Source of the DNA: Nemophila menziesii
Lineage: Eukaryota > Streptophyta > Magnoliopsida > Boraginales > Hydrophyllaceae
Direction of reading: 5' to 3'
Length of the DNA: 64,000 nt
Assembly: GCA_029959085.1 (NCBI GenBank)
Contig: JARWIR010000011.1
Span: forward strand, 11,285,840 to 11,349,839
Shown here: positions 35,270 through 46,729 of the stretch, one piece after another
How positions within the stretch are numbered: position 1 is the first letter of the stretch
How the letters are laid out: every line of letters begins with the position of its first letter
Translations under genes and position numbers: made by a program
Notes under the pieces: model-generated
The model's database searches: none
The model's input: the letters and a program-made list of their open reading frames with translations, nothing else
What the model was told of the DNA's origin: nothing

Positions 35270-37060
35270 ATTGCTTTGTTTTGAAACCTCTGTTCTTGGA
35301 AGATGATCAATAGAAACAAAAATTTCCTTTTTCTAAGAAGGACCAATACAGTGATATTAAACACAATGAACACCGTTGAATAAAAGGAAGAAAGGTGTTA
35401 ATTAGTTGAGTTAGATGTTATTGAAACATATTGAATCCATATTAAGGAAGGGATAAGAACAATAGAAAAACAAGTGGTTCCTCGACAATATGATGGATAA
35501 GACACTAGAGTAATTTTTTTCTTTTGGTTCAACAGAAATAAAGTGATGGTAAAGCACGACAAGAAGGGAGGTGAAGCAGATAACAAGTTACTGTTGATCA
35601 AGGCGTGGCTGTGAAAAGTAATTGCTACAAAATTCTTTACATCGTACATTTGGAAATGTAAAAAAAAGCTTTTTAATACCATCCAGTAAGAGATTGTTAT
35701 ATTTATTCTTATTAAGTTACCAACTCCTATGAATATTCTCTTGTAAAAGTAGTTTGGATTTTAAAAAGATATTGTGATTTAAAAAGTGATATGTTTGTAT
35801 CCTCTTCTGTTTTTTGGCTTTTGGAGATTTAAGTAACTCATGAAATATGTTTGTATCTTCTTCGTTTGGAAGCAAAAAGTTGAGAGGGTGTTGACGAAAC
35901 TTCTTAAGTATTGTTTTTTAATGAGTTTCCATGTAACAGCTTTATGTAGATAATTATATTTCATCAAAGTTCTCATAGTCTTCAGAGAATGACTGTTTCG
36001 ATTCAGATCCGTTAATAGAGCCCACAATCCCAATATGGTAAAATCTCTTCCAGTTAAGTCCTCACATGCAAAAGGAACCGCCGCCACTTGCGGTGTTTTT
36101 ATTATAAAGATGGAGTGTTTTATGATTTTCATATGTCGATTAAAAAAAATCAAATTCCTTAATCAAAGTTGATCAAATGGGATAACACATAATACACTAA
36201 GGATTGTGGACCTTTTAAATTAATCACCCTATAATAATTTGTTATTAAATTGCATAAAAGAAACTATTAATACAAGTTCAAGTGCTCTAAGTTAATTGTG
36301 GGTTTCGAATGAACAAATATAAAATTATCGAGTAAATCTTATATTTGTCTCCTTGTATAATATCACAAGTATACTGCTGAAGTAGCTATATCAAAAATTA
36401 GAATTTACGAAATATTATGATATTATTTGTCTCATAATTAAAGAAAATAATGAATTATTGAAGTAGAAATCATAATTTACGTTTCGTTTACTCAATACTA
36501 TTCTCTAAAGTTATTGGGATTATATTCCCAAAAAATGAATGTAATAATTTTAAAATGTAAATAAATATTATGATGACAATATTCAATTTGATAACATTAC
36601 GTTCTATGGCTCAAGATGATTCCGGGTAATGGATAAATTGCATTTCTTGTAGTGGGTGTTGTATTTTTCAATCCATCTTAAATGGATATGGAAACGAACA
36701 TGGTATGACTAAATTTGATTAAGTTTTGTATTCTCTAGATAAAAATATTCATTGGAGTGTATAAAACTATATTTCTTGAAGGACTGATACGTCTTTCAGT
36801 GTGTACTTGAATCAACATGGTAGTGATCATATCTACAACTTAGGTTGCGATCGCTATAAAACTATCCTTGACCTCATTAGTAATGTGAATATTGCTAATA
36901 AAAATAAATTTCTTACCATATAAGATGAATCGTGAAGAATATTATAAAATTAAAAAGCCACAAAATATATCACAAATGACTCGTACTCAGTATTTTACTT
37001 TGAGTATGATACTCGTACTCAATACTTTTACTGAATATAGGACTTATAGTTAGTACCTTT
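35270..37060. other. Mostly unrecognised sequence between the duplicate blocks
   Basis: This holds a possible exon relic on the plus strand near 35,520-35,640 (VMVKHDKKGGEADNKLLLIK in an interrupted frame) with no family assigned. It also holds the second half of the segment shared with 21.2-21.47 kb (36,240-36,430), and otherwise A+T-rich sequence. Confidence 0.45.
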
Positions 37061-37069
37061 ACAATTTAT

Positions 37070-37965
37070 TTTAGGTTTATGGGGTTAGTGTTGCCCTTTC
37101 TCCTTACAATTAATTTTATCCATTTTCATAAATAAATCATGGAACCATATTCAAGTTTTTTATAATCACCCACGTCGTGATCATTTGGTTCACTATAGGT
37201 ACAAGTGTTTAAATCAAATTTGGAAAAATGAAATCTAGAAGAAGAAAATATATTTGACGCTCTCACAAAAATGATTTTAGAGGAATTTAGATTAACAAAG
37301 GGATAAAACATAAACCACCCTTCTCTTGATGAGTAACTTGGCTTCGCAATAATAAATTAAAATATTTTTTTCTTTGTGTAAAATTTAAACAATTCCTTCT
37401 AGATCTTTTCATTTTTCAAAAGAAAGAATTTTATTTGACAATGAAAGAGTTATTATCCAACAACTCATCATTCTTTCCTAAATAAATTTGTAAAAGTTTT
37501 CAAATATTTGGTTTTTTGTTTGATTTAAGAAAGTATTTGTAATCACGTAAAAAAAATAATACGATATTTAAATACCATCATCTAATTGATCTTGAGATAC
37601 ACATAAGTTAGAGTTGGAGTTTACCTCATCTTCTTTTTCTTTTAAAGTAGCCATGAAAGAAACATGGTTGGCTATATTATCTTTATCATCACTTTGGTTT
37701 GAGCTATAATCAATCCATGTTGAATTAATTCTATCATTGGCTTTTCTTTGAGAAGTTTGGAGAATTCAGGGTAGGCACCATAATCATTATATCTTTTGTG
37801 TCTCATAAGCTCTATTTATTTGATGTAATACCCACCAATACACACTTATGTCCTGTATAGAACTCCTCTTAACCAAATATAATACTTTCACCCAAAATAA
37901 AACAACAATACACATATCATTTTTTTCTTTTCTTCTTTTAGTAAAAGATTTTTTTTGGAATTATT
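37070..37965 (-). pseudogene. Copia protease-gag relic, fourth copy
   Basis: The direct duplicate of 25,430-26,330, with the same losses in the protease part. The knuckle region is partly deleted at about 37,770. It shows no features beyond its twin. Confidence 0.6.
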
Positions 37966-37969
37966 ATTA

Positions 37970-38209
37970 ATAAAATTATATTTATAATATTATGTACTAC
38001 TAAAATGTTCATTTAATAAAAATATATTCAATGCATATTTTTTATTTAATAAATATACAATACCCACATCTCTAATTATAATCTTTCCTATTCAAATTTA
38101 TATATATGTATATTCAATTTTTTATATTATGCTAAACTAGTTTCAGATATACAAAAAATATTCTCTCCATATATCTTTCTCTTAAGTTCAATAATAATAT
38201 TTCTCAACA
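37970..38209. repeat. LTR-like repeat ending CTCAACA
   Basis: Same family as 26,335-26,596, its duplicate. Confidence 0.55.
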
Positions 38210-38689
38210 CCTTATCATCACAAGTTTGTTTTTTTGATCTAGAAGTGGTAATGGATTTGCTAAGATGATCACCAATACCTTGTTGAGAATTGACCTAGGT
38301 TTTTTGTTTTTTGTCAAAACTCTTATTAAACAAGAAAAAAATTATATTTAACTGTCAAAATTTTAGACACTCTTAAAAAAATGTTACCTTAATTAACTAC
38401 GTCTATAAATATGTAATTTCATATTTTCTTTTTTTAAAATTTTATTATTTATTTAAGATATTTATGAAATAAAATTTATATTTTAAGACACAATTTTTTT
38501 TTTAAATAATATAATAAATTTTAATATTAATTTTTTTTATTTATAAGGTGTACATGACCCAACAAATCAAATTAATATTTTAGTTGCCCCAATGAATAAT
38601 AAATTAATCAGTTATGTAAAGATTACTTCTTTATTCTCTATATTACATTTAATAAAATACTACTACAATCTCTTTCAAGCCTAATTTTT

Positions 38690-39105
38690 GGAAAATCCCA
38701 AATCATTCTCTAGGCAATCAATATCAACTACAAAACCACCGCCTCCTACCGCCCCAAACCATCAAAACCCACATATGTTAAAGCTCTAAATAGAAATTCT
38801 CAACCACATCAATTTGGATGAACTTTCCAAAGCCATATCTATCCTTCTCGTTTATTTTACATCGCTCACCTTTTCCAAATATGATCCCTATCCCAATCCA
38901 TTGTTGAGGCTCAAGTCTCACTTCTTCTTACTTCACCTGCGACCACAAGTTTTCTTGCTAAACATAGTTATTGAAATATATGATAAATGCAGATGCTTAA
39001 ACAATGTAACAACCTTATTTAACTAGAGGCTTAAGAGAGATGGTGGGTCATGAAATGCGTTATTACAGCAGTTTTGGTAGATACTCATTTGTATGTTGCT
39101 AATGA
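38690..39105 (+). pseudogene. PPR protein fragment, copy 2
   Basis: It reads NLDELSKAISIL, then in another frame VFLLNIVIEIYDKCRCLNNV, TTLFN, stop, RLKRDGGS. The YDKC pattern keeps the canonical Cys that copy 1 has lost. The early stop and the central frameshift are in the same places as at 27.1 kb. It has a further difference in the W-N-A region. Confidence 0.72.
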
Positions 39106-39789
39106 ATGGGTATACAATATTCAATGTTAATTAGTATGATACAATTTTGCCTTAATGTCTAGGAATAAAAATACATAGAACATCAAATAATCAATCTTAG
39201 ACATGAAATCAGCTTTATTTAAAATTCAATGTTAATTATTGTCTTAACTTTAGTGGGTAATCGAAGTTTTCATGACTTAAACTTGAGTTTGTTTCTTTAT
39301 TTGCATAAATTCAACAGTTGGAGAATTTTTTGAATTCTAAGAAGCCTGACTTCGAAAAATTGCGGCGGATGCTAATTTTGTGAGAAAAACTGTCAAATGG
39401 GATCAATACCATCAACAAACATTATTCAGTGTAACAAAAATTAACAATTTTGTCTTAACATTTTTGTGTTCTTGACTTTCTGTATGAGTACTCTAATATA
39501 TCTCTGTCTGGAGTTTCATTGTTTATTTTTGTTAGTAGTTATTTTCTTTAGCCTATATTCAGGTTCAATATATATATTCATACAATTTTATAGCTATCAA
39601 CTTGATAAAGGCAGATCCTTGTTAAAGTAATCATAATTCGACGCCTAAATTATGTTTTTATTTTATGGCTGATGATTTCATAATTATATCCTATGACAAA
39701 ATTGTAATTATTTATTAAATGTGTATATCTTACTTTGTGTTCTTAAGTAACCGTTTTATATGGAGTAAACAGCAAATTTAAAAAATTAA

Positions 39790-40012
39790 GTGTGTTGACA
39801 ACTTGTTAGATATTACTACTATAGTAGCCAGAGATTTTTCTAGCATAGATATTTCAATGTCTAGTTCATCTAATTTGGGTAACAATACTTCAGGGACTTT
39901 AATTGCAGACTTAAGTGCTACAACTCCTATTGCGATCATAAACATGACTGTGGCTATTGTAGATGATACAAATAAATTTCATCAATTGTCTAAATCCTAT
40001 TATCATAATTAA
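39790..40012 (+). other. Coding-like fragment of unknown family, copy 2
   Basis: Open for 69 codons from an ATG at 39,803 (MLDITTIVARDFSSID...) into the start of the fold-back array. See the copy at 28.22 kb. No family recognised. Confidence 0.3.
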
Positions 40013-40690
40013 ACCCATCAACTATATAAGTCCTCTCTATATTATCTCTCTAAATATGGTCAACTGTTTAAATCCATTATCATTCTAAATTCTTCCATAA
40101 ACATTATTAATCCCATAAGGCATGTAAATCTCATCTACGTCTTAGTCCCATTATTTTTTTGAATTCTGACTAAATTACATCAAATGTGCAAATCTCATCA
40201 ACTACCTAAATCACATCAACTGCCCAAATTCCATCAACATTCCAAATCCCACCAACATTCAAAATTCCATAAATTGTCTAAATCCCATGTCTGATGGGAT
40301 CAATAATATTGATGGGATTTAGACAATGTTGATGGAGTTTATATAGTTGATAGGATTTAGAATGTTGGTGAGATTTGAAAGGTTGATGGAATTTAGACTT
40401 TTGTGAGATTTAGATAGATTTAGACAGATAATAGTGGAAGTTTTGGTATTTAGAGTATGATAGGATTTATCTAGATAGGAGTTAGAATGATGATTCGATG
40501 AACAGTTGATGAGATTTAGGGTGATGGAATTTAGATATTTGATGAGACTTAGCTGATGGGTTTAAGTCTGTTGATGGAATTTAATCTTTTGACGAGATTT
40601 AGGTAGTCATGGGATTTGAACATTTAATGTGATTTAGTCTTTTAATAGGATTTAAACCGTTCATGAGGTTTAGAATGTTGGTGTGTTTGT
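40005..40690. repeat. Fold-back minisatellite (inverted arrays), copy 2
   Basis: Same architecture as 28.43-29.11 kb, with the centre at about 40,290-40,310 (CATGTCTGATGGGATCAATAAT). The left arm is shorter and the right arm longer than in copy 1, as expected for unequal changes in a tandem array. Confidence 0.8.
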
Positions 40691-41328
40691 GAAAGTATGA
40701 AACTTATCATATTGTGGAAGAAACAATGGAAACCAATAATTTTTTAGGCCCAAACTAATATTTTATCTTTGCAATTGAAAAAAGTAAGATAAATATAAAT
40801 TAATTAATTAGATAAATAACCAAATTGCTTAAAATATTTAATTATTTAAAAAACATCGAATTTTATGAAGAATAAAGATAACAAAGACTGACCTATAGAA
40901 AGTGAAGCTTATCGATCAAACGTAACAAAAATAAATTGTTTGTAACAGAAAAATAGATTTCTTACCATTTAAGTATAATTTAGAGAATCTTGAGGAAATA
41001 AGTGGTTCAATATTTAATTAGAGGTTGGTAAGTACATGTGTTTGAAGAAGCTAAGTTTGAGTTTGAGTTTGAGAAGACACTTAATTAAAGAAAAAAATAG
41101 CGTTTAATTGCACGACTAATCCATGTGTCATGTGAAATGGATGTAATAAGACTTCTTAATACATATAATCAGGATTACCCCTCAAAGTTACGGGTAAATG
41201 TCAAAACTCAACTCCATTTATATATTAAGCATCATCACATTCTCAAATAATACACCAAAGATAAAATAATTTCATGGACAATCAGATTATATAAAATTTT
41301 GATTATGAAATACAATTTTAACAATCAC

Positions 41329-41496
41329 CTGAGTCACAAGGATCTTGTTACTTTTTAGGATGGTGATATCAAGAGAGTGATTTAATGGATCATTGAAAAG
41401 CTCGAAATTATTGAAGACCTCAACTATGCGACCATTCTGGACGCCGATGACATATTCTAAGACTTTAGGAAGAGCAAATGTCATCATACTACTTTG
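41329..41496 (-). pseudogene. CSN6: CSN6 exon fragment, copy 3 (left arm)
   Basis: The minus strand reads MTFALPKVLEYVIGVQNGR, IVEVFNNFELFNDPLNHSLD, then ILKSNKILVTQ before a GT donor at 41,327-41,328. The end corresponds to the CSN6 stretch D-R-x-F-L-E-K-K-Q-E-L-Y-K-K. No stop interrupts the exon. No neighbouring CSN6 exon is recognisable. Confidence 0.8.
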
Positions 41497-42969
41497 AAGG
41501 AAGAAGAGGACGGACCATGTCATATTAGTTGAAAAAATGATGTCATATTTATTCCTTCTCTATTGTTAAAACCTTAAATTGTCGCATCCTCGGTAGTTTA
41601 AAACCCTTTATTATATTATTTATTCCGTTCTTACTATTTCTAAGTCGCCTTTATCTCCTCTTCTTTGAATTTTAACATTCCATGTTAACAGTCATTAGCC
41701 AATCGTCTTATAGAACAACGATATTTTGTTGCAATATAATTATACTCTAATCTTAGAAAAGGATCATCAAATTTTAATCAAGATATCATACACAAGTTAA
41801 ATTTATTATATTTTCTTCAAATTATTGCATTGCTTTATATCTGTAATTTGTCATCAGGCATTCTAAGATTTAATCACACAGACAATTAGAAATAACTTAT
41901 TTTTTTCATTGTTGGTCTTTTAATATGTAATGAGTATTTTACTTTTTAAAAACTGATTCATTATCTAGTTATGATTCTTATCCTTAATAAGTTCGTTTGA
42001 GATTTCTCATTTCTAGGGTTTAAATTTCTATTAAGTTGGTTTTATAGAACTCCAATTAAATGAATTTGGTTTATCAATTATGTAAATGAAACATTCTAGG
42101 TTTACAATTCTAACCTCCCTATGTATATTTAATGATTATATATATATATATATATTTAAATCCTTGAATTTAAATTGGCTAAATTTTGTATTAGTACTTG
42201 TTTATTTAATTTAAGATCAGCAGTGTGTCTTTGTTTCTTTTGTAATTTTTCTTCATTTTTGATGCTAAGATATAATATGATGAATCTGGATTATGATAGT
42301 TCTTAAAATCCTCCTTGTCTGTCATGCTTAATTTTTTTAATAAACTCCATTACTTTTTTTTGAAAGAATACACAATTAAAATTTTCTTGTATATATAGTA
42401 AGAGATCAATGTCCCAGGGAATTAATAGAAAACATAATTGATTTTTGAAATTTAATAGATTATGTTACGTAGTGTGAAATAATGGGAGGTTTTGAAAATA
42501 ATGTATTGTTAACGAATGATTTGAAAAGATTAGGCGAATTATATAGTGTTGTGAATAGTGTAATGAAGAAACTGTTAAGAGGTAAATGTTAAATACACAT
42601 GGTATGACAAAAGGTTGAAACCCCCAATATGGTATAATTTTTGTTTATTACATACACATAAACCTACAGTACAATATATGTATAATATAGGGATCTATTG
42701 TGCATTCGTTTCAAAAACATGCTTTTTTTGGACATGTACAATACTTATCTCTAATGTACTCATGTATTAGAATTTGTAATAGAAAATGAGTGTATGTATA
42801 TATGTTTTTCACCAGTTACTACATTTTGATAGATCTCCTCTTGCCAATCTACATTTATATGAGAATTATAGTCTAAAGAGGGTATATACAATTATTAGCT
42901 TACTATATATATGAAGTTCAAGTAACAAAGAAAGCGGAAGGAAAATATACATGAAAGTAAACTAAGTAG

Positions 42970-43720
42970 TAGAGAAGTTGACGAAACAACACTTTTCATC
43001 CTTTTCTGTTGTGGGTCCAATTGAAAGTCTTGATGATGACTTTGCTGCTGTGAGTTGCCAAAACTATATGTTTGGTCAGCCTGTGGGCCCCATGAATATG
43101 CAGGAACAAAACCCAAACCGTTCTGCATGCTTGATATTATCTACAACCCACATTCAGCGGTACAGCTTGATTGGAGCCATGTAGAGGCGCTAACACCTGC
43201 TCTTTTGGGTGAACTTGTGATGGCCCATCGTTATAACCTATATATAAAAAAATTAGAAAAAAAGATCATTTTTATTCATATAAGAAAAAAGGAAGCTAGA
43301 TGTAGTTAAATCACCTATCATTCTCGCCTTATGGCCTATACTTTTGAGCTTGGATAAATTATTTGCAAATAATGTGTCTGCAAGCAATTATATTTATTAA
43401 AAAAATTTAAAAACAAGTAAACATACTCATTACTAAAAACTAAAAGTAACTATTATTTCATATTTACCCTGCTTGTTGCATCATTACACTTATCTTCAAA
43501 TCTCATGACAAGTTTTTCAAGTCCATTGTGTACTCTATTTGGATTAAATACAGTTTGCAAGGTCTCAAATATGTATCTGTCAAACAATAAAATATGCCAT
43601 ATTAATTTGACAAAATATACAAAAGTGTTTTCAACAAGGTACCTAATGATCCGACTCAATTGTAAAACTGGCCTACAGTTAAAAAAACTATCAAAACAAT
43701 TATACTCTCAACATTTCTAT
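42970..43720 (-). pseudogene. MED15-like KIX-domain gene fragment, copy 3
   Basis: The first exon, ending at a GT donor at 43,641-43,642, reads RPVLQLSRIIR. It joins in phase to the second exon at 43,468-43,576 (YIFETLQTVFNPNRV, LEKLVMRFEDKCNDATSR), which has both AG and GT borders. The third exon has a 1-bp deletion (AATTTATCC where copies 1 and 2 have AATTTCATCC), giving a frameshift. The last piece is the best glutamine-rich segment: MQNGLGFVPAYSWGPQADQT, then FGNSQQQSHHQDFQLDPQQK. The domain order matches an N-terminal KIX followed by a Q-rich tail, as in MED15. Confidence 0.68.
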
Positions 43721-45102
43721 CATAAGTAAAATCAAGTGTAGCTGGTTGTATTTTAATGAGTTATTATTATTTTTCGAATAAATATTATTTTTATAACAAC
43801 TAAAAGTTATTCATCTAGACCACCTCCGAGCTCAAGTAGTATTAAATTGTAATTTAGTGGTTTTATTGTGGTGGGAAATTTTTTTTTTTTAAAAAGATAT
43901 ATCTTCATAAAAAATTTTGTTTACCGATCAACTTGTTACAAGATAAAAAATTATTAAGGTTTCAAAATTTACTATTAGTTGAAATTAAAAAATTAAATTA
44001 TTGATCTTACAATAGTAATTTAAATAAGTAGCTTGAACAAAATTTAAAAGACATACATGAACATTAAACAAAACAATCGAGGGGTAGGAGTGAGAACTTT
44101 GATCTTAGTTAAAAGACATATTACATAATAAATCCAATTTCTATAATATCTAGTTTTTTATTTGATCATTCATGCTTTGGTATATTGCAAATTATAGTTA
44201 TAAAAATCTATTGAGTATTTCTTATTTTTTTATTTTAGAAAAAGAATACTTAAATCCTAGATTTTTTTGATATTGATACACTTAGTTTTCTCAATTCTTT
44301 TTTTTCTCTTGACAAGTAATATTTTTAACATGGATAGTTATATTTAACATGGATTATGACAAAGAGGATTTTAAGTACTATCATAATCCATATTCATTAT
44401 ACTATATCTTATTATAAAAAATTAAAGAAACATTACAAAAGAAATTAATACTCAATGGAGGATATTAAATTTATTTAACAAGTATCAATAAAAAATCTAG
44501 TCAATATAAATAAATATGTTTAATCACTAAATATATTGATAGAGATTAGCATTGGAAACCTAGATTATGTTTTCTTTCATTTTCATTATGAAACATTTAC
44601 TTAATTGATGGCCAAATCCATTTAATCAGAGTTAGGTTTAACTAACTTAACATAAATTTTAAACCAAGAAATGAGAAATTGCAAACAAAACTGTTATGGA
44701 TTAGATTTACAATTAGATAATATCAATTTTAAAAACGTAATTTACTCATTTTTTATTAATAGACCAACAACAAAAAACATAAGCATTTTTTTATGTTCTG
44801 AATTAAAATATCAGAATGCCTAATGAAAAAGTACAAATACAAAGCAACACAATAGTTTTAAAAATAATATATTAAATTTTACCTTGTCTATGATATCATG
44901 ATTGAAATGTCATGATCAACGTTCTGAAATAAAATTATGGTGAAATTGCAAGTCGATGTTAAATATATATGAGCACGAAAGAATTAAAAAAGAATGCTAC
45001 GGTGTTAGAAGAGAAAGGACAAGAGGAAGAAGATAATAAAAGGTTTGAAAAAAATTGAGTAGAAGAATTGATACAAACTGGAGGCGGTGGTTTAGGGTTT
45101 TT

Positions 45103-46040
45103 TTATTGGCAAATCCATCAAATGTTTTAAGTGGGTATCTCAAACATACATTACATTTTGTCTTGCACAATGGGTTACAAGAAAAGACCAAAATAAGCCG
45201 GCCTACTAACATTACAAATTAAGAAAAAGCTTAATAAAAAATTACATAAAATTAAAAATAAGAGAAATCAATTATTAAGCCATTTTGTCTCTAATTGTTT
45301 TCCTTCCTTACTCCGAAAGTAGTGAAACACAGCCCTATGATTATGATTTTCGAATTGCTGGTCCCAAAATTGATGCAAACATTTATTAGGTCTTCCAAAT
45401 TTAAAGGAACAGCAAAAATACAACACTTATCAAGCAGTTTTTCGAGAATCCTTTTGCAGAAAGAGGCTCCATTAAACAATATTCACAAGGATTAGAAAAT
45501 AATCCCCATTCTAATAATCAATTTTTGGTGGCCAGACTATTTTGACAAGCCAACCAAGTGATAAAGGAGCAGCGAAGAATACAACACTTATACCCCATAC
45601 AATATTGTACCATTTGACCTCAGGTAAGCCTTTATTCATTTTGTTCATTGTTTTGCTAAAGAAGAATTTACCTTTTATTGATTCATTCAAGAATATTTTA
45701 ACACTTTTATTATTGAGTGTAATTCCTTGCAGATTGGGGAGTAAACCACCAATTGATGAAGGAAGCCTCCATCTTTAATTACCAAAGCAATCAACAACAG
45801 TCTTAAGACAGTTTATACCCAACTGATCAACTTCTAGATTCAGAACTATGGAAATATCACTTTAATTAAGTCATTTATCCCATATCATAAAAGTAAGTTC
45901 CCCATTGTTTACTTTGTAGAAAATGAAATTAAAAGCTAGATTCCTAACTTTGAGTAGCTATTTCCAAACCCCGGTGTGGCTATATAATAAGCAGGTCTTG
46001 TTAATAGTTTCTATATTAGGAATACCCAATCCACCATGAT
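45103..46040 (-). pseudogene. 5'-truncated L1-type LINE, copy in the most complete unit
   Basis: It is bounded by GTTTAGGGTTTT (45,090-45,101) and GTTTAGGGTATTA (46,041-46,053), a near-perfect 12-13 bp target duplication. A T run at the low-coordinate side represents the poly(A) tail. This is a textbook L1 insertion with 5' truncation. Coding remnants on the minus strand are those of the ORF2 C-terminus, with NGASFCKRILEKLLDKCCIF and the terminal LCFTTFGVRKENN. The left arm gives the uninserted site near 41,560-41,600. Confidence 0.85.
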
Positions 46041-46304
46041 GTTTAGGGTATTAAAAATATTAAAGGAATAAATATGACATATTTTTTATAATAAAACACC
46101 ATATATCTAGTATTCTTTTTTTCTCTACACTTATTTTCCCATAATCTAGTTTCAAAAACTTCCCCACAACTTTTTGAAATCCCTTAGACCTCTCATAATC
46201 TCATTTAAATATTTCTTTTTACGTTTTGATTCTTTAATCTAAATTTACATCAAAATACTTACACTGTTATCCCAACCCGCACTTACTCAAATTTTTTTAT
46301 CGCT

Positions 46305-46490
46305 TTCCTCCTCCACGGTGGTAATGATGACTTCATCTTCTATTAGAGTCTTAGCTATGTCATCAAAATCCAAACAGGTCACATTGTTGAGGCCTTCAAT
46401 AATTTTGAGCTTCTAAATGATCCCTTAATACACTCTCATTGTTGCGCGTTCCTAAAAAAGAAAGAAAATCTTTGAGAATATTCTGATTGT
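46305..46490 (+). pseudogene. CSN6: CSN6 exon fragment in the right arm, copy at 46 kb
   Basis: The plus-strand inverted partner of 41,329-41,496 and duplicate of 18,110-18,295. It reads TTAGAGTCTTAGCTATGTC onward with a stop in the F-E-L region and a short insertion near 46,440. The preceding TTCCTCCTCCACGGTGGTAA stretch is also shared with 18.1 kb. Confidence 0.6.
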
Positions 46491-46729
46491 AAAAATTATA
46501 TTTCATAATCAACTTTTTATATATTCTTATTGTCCATGTTATAATTTTTATTTCTTTAATGTCACAGTGTTAGTATAATTTAAGAATGTGATGACGTTAA
46601 TTATATAAATGGAGTTTAGTCTTGAGATTTACCCGTTTTGAGGGGCAATCCAGATGGTGTACGTTAACACAGTGACTAGTCAAGCAATTTAAATGTTAAT
46701 CTTTTTCTCCAATTACGTGCCTTCTCAAT

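Larger units (their letters stand above)
37070..45640 (+). repeat. Direct segmental duplication, copy 2
   Basis: Partner of 25,430-34,230. Beyond 45,640 this copy continues through the full LINE, CSN6 fragment and copia relic (to about 49.0 kb), which the first copy lacks but which 17.1-20.9 kb shares. Confidence 0.85.
41065..46725. repeat. Composite inverted-repeat unit, copy 3 (most complete)
   Basis: The left arm 41,065-42,400 pairs inverted with 44,200-46,725 once the LINE insertion (45,103-46,040) is removed. The pairing runs through the CSN6 fragments: AAGGAATAAATATGACAT at 46,063 answers the minus strand at about 41,550, and GGAGGCGGTGGTTTAGGG at 45,081 answers about 41,590. The centre carries the KIX exons. 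The right end is broken by the copia relic at 46.73 kb. The left side continues to the fold-back array. Confidence 0.78.

Noticed and set aside
35779..36153. Longest simple minus-strand frame of the spacer (124 codons)
   Set aside because: No motif was recognised. Its N-terminal part overlaps a unit of the degenerate tandem array, and it has no splice context or homologue in the window.
43055..43309. Plus-strand 84-codon frame over the KIX-gene region, also present at 2,229-2,435
   Set aside because: It is the antisense of the glutamine-rich exon. The minus strand carries the recognisable KIX exons and splice sites.
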